A DNA stretch of 58,053 bases from an uncultured Granulosicoccaceae bacterium (GTDB lineage: Bacteria > Pseudomonadota > Gammaproteobacteria > CALCKW01): contig CALCKW010000077.1 of NCBI GenBank assembly GCA_937965695.1, forward strand, positions 1-58,053. Reading direction: 5' to 3'. Every line of letters starts with the position of its first letter. The first letter of the stretch is position 1. A program made the translations under genes and the position numbers. The notes beneath the pieces are model-generated. The model made no database searches. It was not told the origin of the DNA and worked only from the letters and a program-made list of their open reading frames with translations. Below, one piece after another: positions 38,237 through 46,263 of this stretch.

Positions 38237-40657
38237 ATGAAATCTCATGCACAAGTAGTTGTTATCGGCGGAGGACTCGTTGGGTGCAGTATCTTGTACC
38301 ACCTCACCAAGCTGGGCTGGAACGACGTTATGTTGCTGGAGCGAGACGAGTTGACCTCAGGGAGCACCTGGCACGCTGCAGCCAACATCCATGGTCTGCA
38401 CGACAACAACAACATTTCCAAGCTGCAGTACTACACCATGCAGCTATACAAACAACTCGAGGTGGAGACAGGCCAAGGATGTGGGGTATTCCAATCCGGC
38501 AGCCTGTATTTGGCGCAGACGCGTGAACGAGAACACCAACTGCGCATCCAAGAAGCAAAAGCTCGCTACTTCGGGGTCGACTTTAGAGAGCTCTCCATAG
38601 AAGAAGCGCAGAAGATGCATCCTTTGGTCGATTTCGATGGCATTCGTTGCGTCATGTTTGAACAAGACGGCGGCAATGTAGACCCATCAGGAGTCACGCA
38701 TGCCTACGCAGCGGGGGCACGTGCGGCAGGTGCACAGATTCATCGATTTACTCCCGTACTAGAAACCAATCAACGTTTTGACGGCGGCTGGGATGTGGCC
38801 ACCGACAAAGGAACCATCACCGCACAAGTCGTTGTAAATGCCGCGGGCCTCTGGGGACGCGAAGTTGCCAAGCTGGCAGGCATAGAACTCCCGCTGATGC
38901 CGACAGAGCATCAGTACTATGTCACGGAGTCAATGCCAGAAGTCGCAGCACTCGGCAGACGTCTTCCCTCAGTCGCCGACCGCGATGGCGAATACTATCT
39001 GCGACAGGAAGGCGAGGGTTTGTTGGTCGGTGCTTATGAGCGAGATGGCAGGTTCTGGTCCGAGAACGAAACACCCTCGGACTTTGGCCACGATTTGCTG
39101 CCCGACGATCTGGAACGCATTGGTGAAAATGTGTTGCGTGCATGTGAGCGGATACCTGCCCTAGCAAACGCCGGGGTCAAACGTGTAATAAATGGGCCGA
39201 TGATTTGGTCCCCGGACGCCAATGCGCTATTTGGCCCGGTGCCAGAGTTGAAAAACTACTACTGCTGCAACGGCATTATCCCCGGATTCAGTCAATCTGG
39301 TGGGCTGGGTATGATGCTAGCCGAATGGATTGTACAAGGTGAGTCTTCGCTGGATATGTTCGGCTGGGATATTGCTCGATTCGGCGCGTGGGCTGACAAG
39401 CCTTTTACGCGCGAACGAGTCATGGACAGTTACAGCCATCGTTTCAAAATTCATTTCCCCTATGAAGAGCGAGAAGCAGGACGCCCCGCCCGCACGCGCC
39501 TCATCTACGAACTGCAAAAATCCATGGGGGCAGTGTTTGGCCTTAACTACGGATGGGAGCACCCACTCTGGTTTGCCAACAGCCCTGCCGAAGCGACAGA
39601 GACATACGGATACGAACGTCAAAACTGTTTTGAGACCGTCGGCGAAGAGTGTCGTGCATTGCGCCATAGCGCGGGAATCATCGATATTTCAAATTTTGCC
39701 AAGTATGAACTCACAGGACCAGGCTGTGGTGAATGGCTGGATAAGGTCATCGCCAACAACGTCCCGACAGCTATTGGCCGTAGTTGTCTTGCACCATTGT
39801 TGGGCGTGCGCGGCGGAATTGCAGGAGACTTTACTGTCACTAAAGTCGCAGAGGATCATTTTAAATTGTTTGGTTCCGGTATGGCCGAGCGTTATCACAA
39901 ACGTTTCTTCAACGCCGTACCACGCCCCCAAGAAATAGTCTTTGAAAGCCTGACAGAGAGCTGGGCAGGATTTGGTGTCGCTGGTCCAAGTTCTCGAGAG
40001 CTGTTGCAATCGATGACCAACGAAGACTTGAGCAATGAGAATTTCCGCTTTATGCGTTCCAGGCCCATGCAGGTTACTGGCATCGAAGTGTTTGCAATGC
40101 GAGTATCTTTCACCGGTGAGCTCGGTTGGGAGCTCTACTGCCCTCAAGAACATCAGTTGGCGCTTTACCAGGCATTATTAAAAGCCGGAGAAAGTTACGA
40201 CGCACGTCCAGTCGGTGGTCGCGCGCTGCTCTCCTTGCGCGTTGAGAAAGGCTATGGAAGCTGGGGACGCGAGTACTCTCCAGAATACTGGCCCCAAGAA
40301 GTCGGGTTACAGGCCTTAATAAAAACAGATAAACCCGATTTTCTAGGCCGAAGGGCCTATCTTGAGCTTGCCCAAAATATGCCTCGCGAAAAACTGGTGA
40401 TACTAGAGATTGAAAACACCGATGCAGATGCCAGTGGTGGCGAACCCATCTTTACACCAGACGGTACACCTGTTGGTCGAGTATCCACCGGCACCTACGG
40501 ACATACAGTCAAAAAATCTTTAGCGATGGGTTTTATTAAAACCGAGTTTGCGGTGGCAGGTGCCAAATTTGACATAGCAGTATTGGGAAAGCCCCACCGT
40601 TCAACCTTATTACAAGACCCACCGTTTGACCCCAGTGGAAAACACCTTCGCAGCTAA
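38237..40657 (+). CDS. Dimethylglycine/sarcosine dehydrogenase-like flavoenzyme
   Basis: 806-aa two-domain enzyme. The N-terminal DAO-type FAD domain has VVVIGGGLVGCSILYHL and GSTWHAAANI, where the His corresponds to the covalent flavin attachment site of mammalian DMGDH. The C-terminal half is GcvT-like (folate-binding): FGVAGPSSRELLQ, VSFTGELGWELYCP and GYGSWGREYSPEYWPQEVGL. It would demethylate an N-methyl amino acid and pass the methyl carbon to tetrahydrofolate. GGGAG lies 7 nt before the ATG. Substrate (dimethylglycine, sarcosine or other) is not certain. Confidence 0.86.
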   Translation: MKSHAQVVVIGGGLVGCSILYHLTKLGWNDVMLLERDELTSGSTWHAAANIHGLHDNNNISKLQYYTMQLYKQLEVETGQGCGVFQSGSLYLAQTREREHQLRIQEAKARYFGVDFRELSIEEAQKMHPLVDFDGIRCVMFEQDGGNVDPSGVTHAYAAGARAAGAQIHRFTPVLETNQRFDGGWDVATDKGTITAQVVVNAAGLWGREVAKLAGIELPLMPTEHQYYVTESMPEVAALGRRLPSVADRDGEYYLRQEGEGLLVGAYERDGRFWSENETPSDFGHDLLPDDLERIGENVLRACERIPALANAGVKRVINGPMIWSPDANALFGPVPELKNYYCCNGIIPGFSQSGGLGMMLAEWIVQGESSLDMFGWDIARFGAWADKPFTRERVMDSYSHRFKIHFPYEEREAGRPARTRLIYELQKSMGAVFGLNYGWEHPLWFANSPAEATETYGYERQNCFETVGEECRALRHSAGIIDISNFAKYELTGPGCGEWLDKVIANNVPTAIGRSCLAPLLGVRGGIAGDFTVTKVAEDHFKLFGSGMAERYHKRFFNAVPRPQEIVFESLTESWAGFGVAGPSSRELLQSMTNEDLSNENFRFMRSRPMQVTGIEVFAMRVSFTGELGWELYCPQEHQLALYQALLKAGESYDARPVGGRALLSLRVEKGYGSWGREYSPEYWPQEVGLQALIKTDKPDFLGRRAYLELAQNMPREKLVILEIENTDADASGGEPIFTPDGTPVGRVSTGTYGHTVKKSLAMGFIKTEFAVAGAKFDIAVLGKPHRSTLLQDPPFDPSGKHLRS

Positions 40658-40766
40658 CGCAATTGCATATAAATAGCCTTGCATATTTTACTACGCAACA
40701 AAAATACTCAAGTGTTTCAATTAGTTGACACATGATTTTTTTATCCGCAATATTCGCTTTGCTCGG

Positions 40767-40795
40767 GTCAGAAATCACATCATCTGATTTCTGAC
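40767..40795 (+). terminator. Hairpin after the flavoenzyme gene
   Basis: GTCAGAAATCA (40767-40777) pairs exactly with TGATTTCTGAC (40785-40795) around a 7-base loop; a TTTTT follows after about eight bases. It lies 110 bp after the stop. Likely terminator. Confidence 0.62.
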
Positions 40796-41108
40796 TGACC
40801 AATTTTTAGTGTGTTTTGGTCTCCTATGACGTACCGAGTACAAGTGCATTTTAAAAGTCGGTTTTTGAGACTTGAGTGGCATTCCGTCCATCTTCATTTA
40901 TCATTAGTGAAGTGAGTCTCTTTTTCAAATTGGAAACCGAGACGAGTGTCCCTGCTTAAGTCCCCAACTCGCCGTTACGATGCACTCAACGTTGAACACA
41001 AAGGTCAGATGCCTGAGTGTTTCGCGAGTTTGATGAACTTATTTACATAGCGGACGCCTTATCATGGAAATAGGTTTGCGGTTCCGCCACATAGGGTAGT
41101 GGTTTCAC
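40796..41108. other. Intergenic region before the PadR gene
   Basis: 313 bp with no gene. It should hold the PadR promoter. No typical PadR operator (ATGT-8-ACAT) or riboswitch core could be recognised by eye. Confidence 0.45.
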
Positions 41109-41714
41109 ATGGCACTTAGATACGTCATTCTTTCACTGGTAGCAGGCAAACCTCAAAGCGGCTATGACATTGTCAAAAGCTTTGAGCATTCTGTAGGTCA
41201 TATTTGGCAAGCCAGTCACCAACAGGTTTACCGAGAACTCGGCAAGCTTGCTAAAGACTCGTGGCTCGAGTTCGAGCGCGAAGCTCAAGCCGACAAGCCA
41301 GATCGTAAGGTCTATAGCATCACAGCTCTCGGTCTGCAAAATTTACAGAAATGGATTACAAGTCCTATTGATACCCCGAGTTATCGTAGTCCGATACTGG
41401 TCCGCATGTTGGCACTGCCCGTTGTTGGTGCAGAGCCCCTTATCCCAGCCGTGCGAGAGGCCAAGGCCGAATACGAAGAAAAGCTTAAAACCTACTATGC
41501 GATCGCAAAACAATACAGCGAGAGCGAAGACCCGAGTAAAGAACAAAGCCGACAACTCTCTCTCAATATGGCCCTACGCATGGCGATCGCTTTCACTGAA
41601 CCGATGCTCACGTGGTGTGACGAGACGATCAGAGCTCTAGAAAGCAGCTCGGCGATTCCAATGGCGGTACCTACACCAACGTCCAGCACGCCTCCAGCCC
41701 TAGAAACACAATAG
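41109..41714 (+). CDS. PadR family transcriptional regulator
   Basis: 201-aa regulator with the PadR winged helix at the N-terminus: LRYVILSLVAGKPQSGYDIVKSFE and the wing KPDRKVYSITALGLQNLQKWI. The second half is the coiled-coil Vir-like dimerisation region (AVREAKAEYEEKLKTYYAIAKQYSE), followed by a Pro/Thr/Ser-rich tail. The effector is unknown. By position it could regulate the upstream flavoenzyme, 450 bp away on the same strand, or itself. Confidence 0.88.
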   Translation: MALRYVILSLVAGKPQSGYDIVKSFEHSVGHIWQASHQQVYRELGKLAKDSWLEFEREAQADKPDRKVYSITALGLQNLQKWITSPIDTPSYRSPILVRMLALPVVGAEPLIPAVREAKAEYEEKLKTYYAIAKQYSESEDPSKEQSRQLSLNMALRMAIAFTEPMLTWCDETIRALESSSAIPMAVPTPTSSTPPALETQ

Positions 41715-41721
41715 CGCACAT

Positions 41722-41748
41722 ACCCACATCGACTCTTTCGATGTGGGT
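41722..41748 (+). terminator. Hairpin after padR
   Basis: ACCCACATCGA (41722-41732) pairs exactly with TCGATGTGGGT (41738-41748), 7 bp after the padR stop. No T-run follows, so it could be a weak terminator or an mRNA-end stabiliser. Confidence 0.6.
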
Positions 41749-42091
41749 GCTCTCCACCCACCAATTCTTTAACACTCTTGCAACTACCAGCTCACCAACC
41801 CTAAGCCAACCTCCCTCTCCACAGTTGTATTTTATTGCCCGAAGATAATAGAAATGGGCTGGCTTCAAAAACCCCTCCGCAGACTACCTCCGCCTTGGCA
41901 AACCAGAGCTTTTTTCAGCCCTTAAAACCACTACGAAATGGCTAGACACATAAAATGCTTGGTTATCGCAGAGTTACAATATTTTCAATAGTTGGAGTTG
42001 GTGAAAATGGTGAAATAAATCCAAGATACTTAACGGCTAAGCAAAAGCGGCCAATCGTCTTACTGGTATTGATAACATCTTTAGGCATCAC
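41749..42091. other. Intergenic region, no gene seen
   Basis: 343 bp between the padR hairpin and the terminator of the small lipoprotein gene. A 95-codon frame from 41955 has no recognisable family, no ribosome-binding site and runs through the terminator, so it was not called. Confidence 0.5.
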
Positions 42092-42121
42092 AAAAAAATG
42101 CCGCCCAATAAGGCGGCATTT
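42092..42121 (-). terminator. Bidirectional intrinsic terminator
   Basis: AAATGCCGCC (42096-42105) pairs with GGCGGCATTT (42112-42121) around a 6-base loop; the A-run at 42092-42098 gives seven T residues on the minus strand. It lies 70 bp after the stop of the small lipoprotein gene. Confidence 0.85.
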
Positions 42122-42191
42122 AGTAGCTTCAATTCTCTCAAAAAAATCAAAGAGACGCCCATTTCTCCATGTACACAGTGAGCAAGTGGCT

Positions 42192-42389
42192 TTAATCGGA
42201 TCGTATTTCGCGCATGCGCACAGGGTAACGCGTAATGCCTGAACCTGGCCCTTGGCTGACTTCGCTTAGCTGTTGGGTCAGGGCTGCGCCTGTGCCACTC
42301 TTATCGACTGCTAAGTGACTACAACCCAAGCTAAATGTCAGAGGGACGAGAATCAAACTTAATCGTGCCATTTTCACCGTGCTCTTCAT
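42192..42389 (-). CDS. Small predicted lipoprotein
   Basis: 65-aa protein: a basic start, a hydrophobic stretch (LSLILVPLTF) and a good lipobox (SLGC), leaving a mature peptide of about 43 residues rich in Ser, Gly and Gln. AAGGGAACGG stands just before the ATG and a strong terminator lies downstream, which together support a real gene. No family is recognised. It is divergent from nothing and stands alone. Confidence 0.6.
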   Translation of the reverse strand: MKSTVKMARLSLILVPLTFSLGCSHLAVDKSGTGAALTQQLSEVSQGPGSGITRYPVRMREIRSD

Positions 42390-42482
42390 TCCGTTCCCTT
42401 CAAAAATAAATTAACCATGGCTACTCCATACTTTTTCATTTCAGAGCCACTTGTTGAAAATTTTGAAACACATACTAAAAAA

Positions 42483-42833
42483 TTAGTCGCGCCAACCCAC
42501 AACGCATTGAACGCTACGTACTATTGGAAGCAGTGGAAAGTCTTCTGTGACAACACGAAGGGAGATTGGTGTTTTTACACCATGCTCAAGCCGAACTTCC
42601 AAAATACCTGTCACGGGTACTATCGCCGAATCAGAGAGTACAACCACCAACAAGGTCAGCTCCGCTGAACGACCAGCGCCCAATTCAACAACTTCAGGCA
42701 GGTGGGCTTCTTTGACTAGCTCAAGATCAGAAAGCAACTTCGATAGCTTTTTCATAAGAGCGTCGGAGACTGGACGATGCGGGGCACCAACAATTAGCCG
42801 GTTTGCCGATTTATCAAGCGCATTAGAACTCAT
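42483..42833 (-). CDS. SseB C-terminal-like protein
   Basis: 116-aa protein whose layout resembles the SseB C-terminal domain: RLIVGAPHRPVSDALMKKL (the 'IGQPAEYP' turn), a helix, VKEAHLPEVVELGAG and LTLLVVVLSDS. E. coli SseB affects serine sensitivity by an unknown route. A serine/amino-acid connection would suit the neighbours (aminotransferases and an ACT-domain protein), but the similarity is by eye only. No strong ribosome-binding site is seen before ATG 42833. Confidence 0.5.
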   Translation of the reverse strand: MSSNALDKSANRLIVGAPHRPVSDALMKKLSKLLSDLELVKEAHLPEVVELGAGRSAELTLLVVVLSDSAIVPVTGILEVRLEHGVKTPISLRVVTEDFPLLPIVRSVQCVVGWRD

Positions 42834-43080
42834 TACTGTGTCTTTCTGACGTTGGGATAAGGAGAAGGTATCAGTAAGATGCTCTCTCGACTAGCCCTAG
42901 ACGTGTTCTGAGTTAGATTTTATGCAGCAATCCACAAAAGAGAATAATAATTACTAATCTGACGTGAGCTATGGATCAGCTATGCATATATTTTCAGGGA
43001 AAAACGTACCATTTTAGTTACACTTTACTCAGATTTCGGGCAATACTGCTCAACGCCATAAATACAAAGGTAATGCGAGA

Positions 43081-44286
43081 ATGTTCTCCCACGGACGTGA
43101 CCAACTCTCTATTCCAGGTCCCAGTGTTATGCCAGATGCTGTGCTTCAGGCGATGCAGAGACCCTCTCCCAATATTTACGCGGGTGAGATGATCGACATC
43201 GCCAATAGCCTGTATGCGGATCTAAAACGCGTCGCGTGTACCGATGGAGATGCCGTCATCTACATCGGCAATGGACACGCAGCTTGGGAAGGGGCTTTGA
43301 GTAATACGCTGAGCCGTGGTGACAAGGTTCTCGCGCTCGCTTGCGGGCGCTTCACAGTGGGATGGGCGGAAATGGCTCGCGCCATGGGCATAGACGTTGA
43401 AATCATGGACTTTGGTGGTCACTCACCGGTAGACAATGCTCTGTTACAGGAAAGATTAGAACGTGACGACGGCACCATTAAGGCGGTTATCACGGCACAC
43501 ACCGACACTTCCACCTCAGTGCGTTGCGACGTTCAGGCTCTGCGTGCCGCTTTAGATCACGCCAAGCACCCTGCCTTATTGATGATGGACTGTATCGCAT
43601 CGTTGGGCTGCGAGCCCTATCGACCAGACGCGTGGGGGGTGGACGTCACAGTAGCCGCTTGCCAAAAAGGGCTGATGACTCCAGCGGGTTTATCTTTTAA
43701 TTTCATCGGCCCTAAAGCTTGGAAGGCCCATGACAAGGCTGACCTTCGCAGTCCCTACTGGGACTGGGACTCCCGTGTGCATGGCAAAATATTCCATCAG
43801 AAGTTCTGCGGCACACCTCCAACGCATCATCTCTACGCATTGCGTACAGCACTCGACATCATGCTAGATGAAGGCATCGAAACTATTTGGCTGCGACACA
43901 CCGCATTGGCTAACGCAGTTTGGGCAGCCGTAGAAACATGGGGGAAAAATGGACCGCTCAAACTAAATGTGGAGATGGCGGAAGCACGCTCGACCGCTGT
44001 GACCACAGTTTTAAGTGGGCAAACAAACGCGACTGAACTTCGATTGTGGTGTGAAAATAACACAGGCTTAACGCTTGGTGTCGGCCTACCACTGGATGAT
44101 ACTTGGGGGGGCAAACCTGACAATGTTTTCCGCATAGGGCACATGGGTCATGTCAACGCCACAATGGTGTTAGGTGCGCTGGGCAGCCTAGACCTGGGGT
44201 TAAAAGCTTGCGGCATCGCACACGGAGAAGGAGCACTCAATGCTGCAACCCAATCTTTGGCAAACACTTTTAAAGCAGCTCAATAA
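43081..44286 (+). CDS. Class V aminotransferase, serine-glyoxylate type
   Basis: PLP enzyme of 401 aa. SIPGPSVMPDAVLQAM is the usual start of the serine-glyoxylate/alanine-glyoxylate group, MMDCIASLGCEPYR carries the PLP-ring Asp, and ACQKGLMTPAGLSF holds the PLP lysine. GHMGHVN near the end is another family feature. It may take serine, alanine or pyridoxamine-type donors to glyoxylate or pyruvate; the exact pair is unknown. It lies 55 bp before the ACT-GNAT gene on the same strand, probably one unit. Confidence 0.85.
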   Translation: MFSHGRDQLSIPGPSVMPDAVLQAMQRPSPNIYAGEMIDIANSLYADLKRVACTDGDAVIYIGNGHAAWEGALSNTLSRGDKVLALACGRFTVGWAEMARAMGIDVEIMDFGGHSPVDNALLQERLERDDGTIKAVITAHTDTSTSVRCDVQALRAALDHAKHPALLMMDCIASLGCEPYRPDAWGVDVTVAACQKGLMTPAGLSFNFIGPKAWKAHDKADLRSPYWDWDSRVHGKIFHQKFCGTPPTHHLYALRTALDIMLDEGIETIWLRHTALANAVWAAVETWGKNGPLKLNVEMAEARSTAVTTVLSGQTNATELRLWCENNTGLTLGVGLPLDDTWGGKPDNVFRIGHMGHVNATMVLGALGSLDLGLKACGIAHGEGALNAATQSLANTFKAAQ

Positions 44287-44341
44287 ACTTAAATGTCATA
44301 CATAAATCTGATGTTGTAACGCGGTTAAATGAGGAAGATGC

Positions 44342-45322
44342 ATGCCTATTGCCGAATCGCTAGAGTTGACAGAACTCGAAGACAGCTACTCCATTGTCCA
44401 ACTTGATCGGAGTGCCGAATTACCACTAGTGTGTTTTTCAGTGCAGAGCTCTACTTTTTTTTCGATCACCCGCTCTAAAAATGAGTTGAGCTTTATCTGC
44501 CCCACTCAGTACTTAGATCAGTCCGAGCTTTCGCCAATCCACAGATCTGATGGCTGGCGCTGCCTACGAGTAGAACTCAATAGCGATCCCTCTGAAATGC
44601 CCGGCATAATCGCGTCTGCAGTCAACCCACTTGCCGCAGCTGAATTAAGTGTTTTCGCAGTCGCTTCTTTTGATACAGATCATATTTTGATCGAAAAGCC
44701 TGAGCCTGCATTCTCCGCTCTGCGCCAGGCTGGACACCGGCTGAACCTAATCGCTGATCTAAACCCGTCAGCCAAAACAAACACCCCTAGTCTGTCCCTA
44801 AAGAGCGACCAGTACACGGCTGACAACATCCCGGTTCTCGACACCGACCGACTGAGACTTCGTTCCTTTAACGAATTAGACTTTGATCATGTTGCTACAT
44901 TTTTCGCCGATCCTGTCAGCGCTTTATATGGTGGCCCGTGCGACCGAGATACAGCTTGGAGAAAATACGCGACATGGCTTGGCCACTGGACACTTCGAGG
45001 CTTCGGCCCGTTCGCCATCGAAGAAAAAGAGTCATCTACGTTTATTGGCTGGACCGGCTGCTGGAGCCCTGAAGGATGGCCTGAGCCTGAAATCACTTGG
45101 GCGCTATTGCCTCAATTTCAAGGCAAAGGTTATGCAAATGAAGCCGCAAAGCGAGCAATTGAATTTGCCTATCAAGACTTGGGTTGGCATACGGCGATCA
45201 GTGTGATCGACAACCGCAATAGCGCGTCGATCTCACTTGCCCTTCGATTAGGGGCGACCGCAGAGAGCTCTGTAGACTTATTTGGTGAACCAGCACAGCT
45301 GTATCGCCACACCAAACGATAG
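44342..45322 (+). CDS. ACT domain-GNAT acetyltransferase fusion
   Basis: 326-aa two-part protein. Residues about 22-140 match the ACT_7/CASTOR-like group (ELPLVCFSVQSSTFFSITRS, SDGWRCLRVELNSDPSEMPG, AAAELSVFAVASFDTDHILI), which usually senses amino acids. Residues about 165-326 are a GNAT (RimJ/RimL-like) domain: LDTDRLRLRSFNELD and the acetyl-CoA loop PQFQGKGYANEAAKRAIEFA. This suggests an acetyltransferase switched by an amino acid. GAGGAAG lies 4 nt before the ATG. It follows the aminotransferase and ends 8 bp from the facing class IV aminotransferase gene. Confidence 0.8.
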   Translation: MPIAESLELTELEDSYSIVQLDRSAELPLVCFSVQSSTFFSITRSKNELSFICPTQYLDQSELSPIHRSDGWRCLRVELNSDPSEMPGIIASAVNPLAAAELSVFAVASFDTDHILIEKPEPAFSALRQAGHRLNLIADLNPSAKTNTPSLSLKSDQYTADNIPVLDTDRLRLRSFNELDFDHVATFFADPVSALYGGPCDRDTAWRKYATWLGHWTLRGFGPFAIEEKESSTFIGWTGCWSPEGWPEPEITWALLPQFQGKGYANEAAKRAIEFAYQDLGWHTAISVIDNRNSASISLALRLGATAESSVDLFGEPAQLYRHTKR

Positions 45323-45330
45323 GTTCGGAG

Positions 45331-46251
45331 TTAAATCTTTGCGCCTGTGTTTTCAGCAACGGCAGCTTTGTACAAAGCTCGAATTCTTCCTGTGATCGGG
45401 CGCTCATCGCTGCCTACTGCTTTGCCATCAATTTCGGACACCGGCGTCTGAGCGCCAAATGTCCCCGTTAAAAAAGCTTCGTCTGCAGCGTACGCATCAA
45501 CCAAAGAATAGTTTCTCTCATAGACTGGGATACCATCTTCGCGACATAGATCGATGACTTTCTGGCGGGTGACGCCATTCATGCAATAGTCTCCCGTGGA
45601 TGTCCATACTTCGCCTCGTCGTACAATAAAAAAATTGCATGCATTGGTTGTATTAACAAAACCAAAGGGGTCCAACATCAGTGCCTCATCCGCTCCTGCT
45701 TGCTCCGCTTGCAAACAAGCGATGACACAGTTTAGTTTGGAATGGCTGTTGTACTTGGCATCTTGTGACATAGGAAGACCACGCACCTGAGGTACAGTGG
45801 CAAGCCTAATACCAGCAGACTGCAACTGCGACACCGGTCTGGAATGTTCCATAATGATCACTAATGTTGGGCCAGAACGGCTCAAGGAAGGATGTTGAAA
45901 CGGTTTAACCTTTACACCGCGAGTCAACATTAGGCGGCAGTGCACGTCTTCGACCATCCCGTTAGCGGCCGCAGTTTGGGTCAGTGCCTTAAGAATTCCT
46001 GCCTTATCCATACCCACATCTAAAGACACTGCCTTGCACGAGCTGTAGAATCGGTCCATGTGCTCGTCAAAAAAAGCCCACTTTCCGTTGTAGAGCCGCA
46101 TGCCTTCCCACATGCCATCGCCCAACATAAATCCGCTGTCATAAACCGAAACAACAGCCTCATCTCGGGGCACAATTTTGCCATCAACATATATTTTGAT
46201 ATGCCGATTGCGTTCGTCATCATCGGCATCGTGGGTCGTTTGATTATTCAT
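45331..46251 (-). CDS. Class IV aminotransferase (branched-chain/D-amino-acid type)
   Basis: Fold-type IV PLP enzyme (306 aa). The early KIYVDGKIVPRDEAVVSVYDSGFMLGDGMWEGMRLY and KYNSHSKLNCVIACLQA (with the PLP lysine) are typical, and the DEALMLDPFGFVNTTNACNFFIV stretch fits the branched-chain or D-alanine aminotransferase group. Substrate stereochemistry cannot be told from sequence. It follows the acyl-CoA ligase by 12 bp on the minus strand, likely the same transcript. Confidence 0.84.
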   Translation of the reverse strand: MNNQTTHDADDDERNRHIKIYVDGKIVPRDEAVVSVYDSGFMLGDGMWEGMRLYNGKWAFFDEHMDRFYSSCKAVSLDVGMDKAGILKALTQTAAANGMVEDVHCRLMLTRGVKVKPFQHPSLSRSGPTLVIIMEHSRPVSQLQSAGIRLATVPQVRGLPMSQDAKYNSHSKLNCVIACLQAEQAGADEALMLDPFGFVNTTNACNFFIVRRGEVWTSTGDYCMNGVTRQKVIDLCREDGIPVYERNYSLVDAYAADEAFLTGTFGAQTPVSEIDGKAVGSDERPITGRIRALYKAAVAENTGAKI

Positions 46252-46263
46252 CGGGGTTAGGTA

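Noticed and set aside
41955..42242. 95-codon frame after padR
   Set aside because: It runs through a strong terminator and into the end of an opposite gene; no family recognised.
42417..42668. 83-codon plus-strand frame
   Set aside because: It overlaps the SseB-like gene on the opposite strand and has no family features.
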